Positions 60,335-64,000 of a stretch of DNA of 64,000 nt are shown in pieces. Source of the stretch: Aplectana chamaeleonis (taxonomy: Eukaryota > Nematoda > Chromadorea > Rhabditida > Cosmocercidae); the NCBI GenBank assembly GCA_029168955.1, contig JAPDOI010000157.1, positions 372,001-436,000 on the forward strand, written 5' to 3'. The position numbers were made by a program, and so were the translations under genes. The notes under the pieces were generated by a model, which searched no databases, was not told the origin of the DNA, and saw only the letters and a program-made list of their open reading frames with translations. Every line of letters starts with the position of its first letter. Position 1 is the first letter of the stretch.

Positions 60335-60818
60335 AGGCAGTGTTCACGATGATTCTCGTTTCCAAGTTTTCCACTCAAAACAACGCATTGGCAGCCAAGT
60401 GTTACCAAAATCACGAAGAAACGGCAAGAAACGCACTAATTCGTCTTATTTCAGTGACATTATTCTATAGCCTGGACTAGTTGTCCGGTTTGACGAACGT
60501 GTTCATGGTGGTTGTCACCGGTGAAAAATGGGACTAATCGAAAATGGAAGAATATTTTGGGCAAAACAGTATTAGTTAGGGCCCGAAGGAAAGAACGGAG
60601 CAACACAGAATGGAGAATTGCAAAAGGCGGGTCCACAAAAGATTTCATTATCACAACGAACAGTTCCATTGATACTTAAGAGGCGGGCTGATACTTGAGG
60701 ATTTCGTGCCCTTCTGGTGTGTTTTTCTCGGTTTCTTCGTCATTTCAGTTCTGCTCGGGTGCCAAGCAATCGATTTAGCGATTAATCTCAAAATCGAAGA
60801 TTATCGTGAACACTGCCT
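60335..60818. mobile_element. TTAA-flanked AGGCAG element, 484 bp, uninterrupted
   Basis: It lies between TTAA at 60331-60334 and at 60819-60822. Perfect 16-bp ends AGGCAGTGTTCACGAT / ATCGTGAACACTGCCT. This is the unfilled counterpart of 11436-12600. Confidence 0.95.
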
Positions 60819-61189
60819 TTAACTTCTAGCGCGGAGAGTTCTATGCGCGGAGTTCTTGAACCACTTACAAGCGCGTTCATGCATGTCGCCGCAGAGGAGT
60901 CTCGAAAGCATCCAAAGACATACTGCAAAGTTCGCATTCTCGCAAAAAATTCGCTAAGATTTTCTCAAGTCTCGCTTGGTGAAAAAGTTCGATGTAACGA
61001 AGGACCTCGCAAGTATATATAGGATTCGTGTATGTAGTTTGAAGTGAGCTTCCCTTTTTTTCTCGCAATAAGAGTTCCCAGAAGCTTTGCTGGATAGACA
61101 TCCTACAACGTCTTCCGATGCCATTGGTTATCTTTGTATGAACCAGATCCGAGTTTTTGTATTGGAACGCAAGTGAACGAATTACACTG

Positions 61190-61500
61190 CACCGTACACA
61201 CTCGGCTCACGGCTCAAATAGCAAAGCTGGCAACAAAATAGTTGAGATAGCTAGGCCAATGAATTCTTAAGACTTGTATTAGAACGCTCACGTCGTTGGA
61301 AGCAACACGAGCTAGCCAAAGGGACCATATTCGAGCAATCAATTTGAGGAGTCCGTATTAAGGGGCGGGAACTGCGAAGAAACTGGGCGGAGACTGCATC
61401 TCATTTTTTTGCTGGGTCTATAAGGCTCAGATCTGGCCATTTTGATTCGTTATGGACGCTTCCAACGATGTGGGCCGGCTGTACGAGAGTGTGTATGCCC
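61190..61500. repeat. Imperfect fold-back
   Basis: cacactcggctcac and cacgtcgttggaagc on the left; gcttccaacgatgtg and gtacgagagtgtg on the right. Confidence 0.6.
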
Positions 61501-61501
61501 G

Positions 61502-61705
61502 AGACAGTGCTCACGATGAAAAATGTATTTCAGTTTCCACTAGGAATGATTAGTGGAGGGACAAACTGTCAAGCTAACGTCGAAGGATGTCATGAAAAAG
61601 AACCAAGAAAAGCCCTAACATAGCCCGAAGTTGCAACTTTGAGCGCAAGACAAACCCTGAAAGCGCAATGCCCGCCCTTCGACGTGAACGAATGAAAACT
61701 CGGGA
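61502..61705. mobile_element. AGGCAG-family element, 5' fragment
   Basis: Starts gAGACAGTGctcacgat and continues with the interior of the 21522/30987 subfamily (tttcagtttccactaggaat, agtggagggacaaactgt). It ends in ctcgggattgtgata; no TTAA and no right end. Confidence 0.8.
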
Positions 61706-61849
61706 TTGTGATAACAGCACCTAATCATATCAAGGAAATACTGTTGAGTGAGCTTAAACATCTTATTGCATTGCTTGGTATCACCCTTCATAGCGGTCAA
61801 GTCTTCCACGCTCAAAAGCCAACGTAAACAAGAGAGGGCCTACATGTCT

Positions 61850-62350
61850 TAGCCTAAAAACGCCGCATTCGCGTTTTTTTTCCAAGCATGCCTAGCTATA
61901 TAGGACACCAGATCTTCCGTAAACCTGGGAGATATCGAAAGTGAAAATTATCATTAACCCTTTGAATTGCGGGTATACTCTGAGACAAATTGTCGCTGCG
62001 GCTCCGCGATGGTGCCGTTTCGGCGCCTACAGGAAGCGGCACTATCGGAAAGCCGCAGCGGCTACGCGACAGGACCGCTGCGGCTCTGTTACTGGAACGT
62101 GAGTAGAGCTAGGAAGTCCTATTGAGCCATTAATAAAGAAAAATACGGGTGACAGGCGTCACCCGGCCGAGTCCCTTTAAATGATGATTAAACTGGAGAG
62201 TTTCTCCATCAAATTCAACTTCATAGGTTCGACCGAAAGAGAGATTTCGCGCCAAGCTCATTAATCAGGAACGAACAACACATGCCACTTTTTGGTTCCA
62301 AAGGCCGTTTCCAGCAAAACATGATCGCATGCACACAAAGAGTCCGCGTA
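61850..62350. other. Upstream flank, nothing firm
   Basis: Short inverted GC blocks (ccgcagcggctacgcgacag region, about 62000-62095) only. Confidence 0.4.
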
Positions 62351-62353
62351 ATC

Positions 62354-62460
62354 ATTCTAGTCTGACGATTGGACGGGGTAGATCACCCCGCGCGAATCGA
62401 AACCCTATTCTCCAGTGACCCCGTACGGCCAGCCGCCTGGTCCACGAATCAGACTAAAAT
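62354..62460. mobile_element. Short AGTCTGA-ended MITE/SINE, copy 3
   Basis: attctagtctgacgattgga / tccacgaatcagactaaaat, 107 bp. The inner gggtagatcaccccgcgcga is self-complementary in part. Relatives at 37191 and 37451. Confidence 0.82.
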
Positions 62461-63023
62461 GAAAACGGAAACCATATGTACGTATGGCACTGTGTAACAT
62501 TTCGATCAATGCAGGAATGAGTATGACGTAGAAATATAAGTACCTTCAGAAGTAGCTACGCACAAGTTCGGCTGTTGTTTACTTCACTTTGAAAAACGTG
62601 CCTACTTGCAATAAGCGCGACAAATAATTTGACCGGGAAGGTTGTTTTTTTTTTGCTTTTTTTTGTTGTCGAGCGAGTAAATTTTTCTCTACCATTCTCC
62701 TCTTTCCCCTGAAACTTCAAGGTGAATTACAGCTTGAAGATAGGATGAAAACAGATATTGCTGCTAGAAACTAGAATAGTCAATAGAAGACGGAAGTATT
62801 GGAAGACAATAGCATAGAACAATATGCTTTTATGAGTAACACAAATGAAGAAAAAAATGGTTCGCTATCGTACAGCTGATTCTCAATCATATCTCAAAAG
62901 AATTAGGAAAATAGGAGAAAAAGGTGAACTTCAGAACACTCATGACTTAGGAAATTATATAAAACTGGTTCGAGAGATCTGCAACAAATGTACTGTCCTT
63001 TATGAAATTCTGAAAATGAATTT

Positions 63024-63168
63024 CTGGTCTGCAGTTGCAGACAACCGCCGTTGCACCAAGCAACCTGATGGTAATCGCGCTGGGATCAAGTGCTCCCGGA
63101 GCGATCAACCTTTGTCCCAGCACGAATATCAGCAAGCTGCGTTGGTTGCCTGCAACTGCAGACCGGAA
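63024..63168. repeat. 145-bp imperfect hairpin
   Basis: tctgcagttgcagacaacc and gcgctgggatc on the left; tcccagcacg and ggttgcctgcaactgcagac on the right. The 145-residue open frame that spans it shows no domain, so I do not call it a gene. Confidence 0.8.
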
Positions 63169-63289
63169 TTTCCTCTCGATAATTGCAATAGGACTACAAA
63201 ATTTCCCTTTTCCGTCAAAAGTCCTTCTATCAAGTGGGGTAAACTATCCAAAAGATCAACTCTCCCTCTATCTCATATGTAGCTTCTAA

Positions 63290-64000
63290 GGCTACTCGGA
63301 AAACTCGAACTGCTTCGAACTTCAAATCAAAATGCGGAGGGAATTTCGGATTCCGGACATCTTCAAATGTATCTCCTTTTCTTACATATTTCCACATGTC
63401 AGGTATTATTAGTAAGGGCTGCTCAAGTGTGTGCAACATTTGCACACGTGAATACAACATAGACTAAAGCACCAAAAAGGGTTTGCCGAAACACTTCGAT
63501 TGTGCAAACTCCGCTTTCTTCGAGAATATTTAAAATCTGCTATTTTCTATCGTACCTCAAGTATGCAACGACTTTGTGGGAACTGACTACATAGTTAAAG
63601 AAAGTGATCACGTTAAAAAAACTGCACTCTAGTTTTCTGTTTTTGAGTAGGCAAGTTCACCAAGAAGAGTATAATAGGGAGAAGTCCCCATATCTCGAAT
63701 ATCGGAGGAAAAATGTTTAAGAAAAGCTCCTAAATATTTATTTACGCCTGTTACACGAAACAGAAAACAAGGTCACTTACCTAAGAATTTCAAGGCTCAC
63801 AACTATCTGCTACGTTTGGTTCGACGTTTAGTGCGCACAGCGGTGTGTACCAAAACTTCGAAAAATAAGATGGTTGAATGATCATGCTTGGATATTAGAA
63901 TTTTTCCGGATAATGAGTATTCAAAAAACTGTTTCTTTGGTGAAACGAGCGTTGGGCAACTGTTATATGGCGTGAGAGAAGTGATCCAATGGGTCGGCCG
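63290..64000. other. Right end of window, nothing firm
   Basis: A possible decayed TTAA element start (tagTTAAAGAAAGTGATCACG) is at about 63593. Its other end would lie outside the window or is lost. Confidence 0.4.

Noticed and set aside
62845..63289. 145-codon frame near the right end
   Set aside because: It spans a hairpin repeat and shows no family motif or splice pattern.

Overview
The window looks like nuclear DNA of a clade V (probably strongylid or hookworm-like) nematode. The evidence is GT-AG introns with TTTCAG-type acceptors, RTE, Penelope-like and mariner remnants of kinds common in those worms, a very high load of fold-back repeats, and one conserved nematode gene with very long introns. 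There is no prokaryotic gene organisation, no CRISPR array and no rRNA. The species call is inference.

The one host gene I can reconstruct runs on the minus strand from 58,624 to 22,121. Eight exons, each with matching phase and consensus or near-consensus splice sites, assemble into a 342-residue tetraspanin. It has four membrane segments, a CCG motif and exactly eight cysteines in the large extracellular loop, which marks it as a TspanC8 protein (TSP-12/TSP-14-like in Caenorhabditis; TSPAN5/14/15/17/33 relatives in vertebrates, partners of ADAM10). About 97% of its 36.5 kb span is intron. Intron 1 alone is 21.5 kb and intron 5 is 9.9 kb. No long open frame reveals this gene because every exon is under 200 bp.

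Region by region: 0.4-0.8 kb is a 42-bp minisatellite with periodic CRE-like palindromes. It runs directly into a 9-kb array of about 62 copies of a 145-bp satellite with dimeric and heptameric higher-order structure. 10-22 kb is intergenic repeat: a frameshifted mariner, a LINE relic, a long alternating purine-pyrimidine tract, and several TTAA-flanked elements. 22-58.6 kb is the tetraspanin gene. Its introns hold a Penelope-like fragment, a broken RTE LINE, a tRNA-derived SINE, a second LINE relic, three more 42-bp minisatellites, a (GT)n tract and a nested set of large inverted repeats. 58.6-64 kb is the upstream flank, with GC-rich palindromes and more TTAA elements.

The most striking theme is a set of non-autonomous DNA elements whose ends read AGGCAG and which sit between TTAA duplications. 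The window holds about a dozen intact or partial insertions in several internal-sequence families. Their TTAA specificity can be shown inside this sequence by comparing filled and empty copies, and by two LINE reading frames that rejoin in frame when the insert and one TTAA are ignored. Three pairs of elements stand head to tail sharing one TTAA. A second theme is a 42-bp (2 x 21) minisatellite family that recurs at four or five separated sites and is free of stop codons in several frames, so it produces long spurious reading frames.
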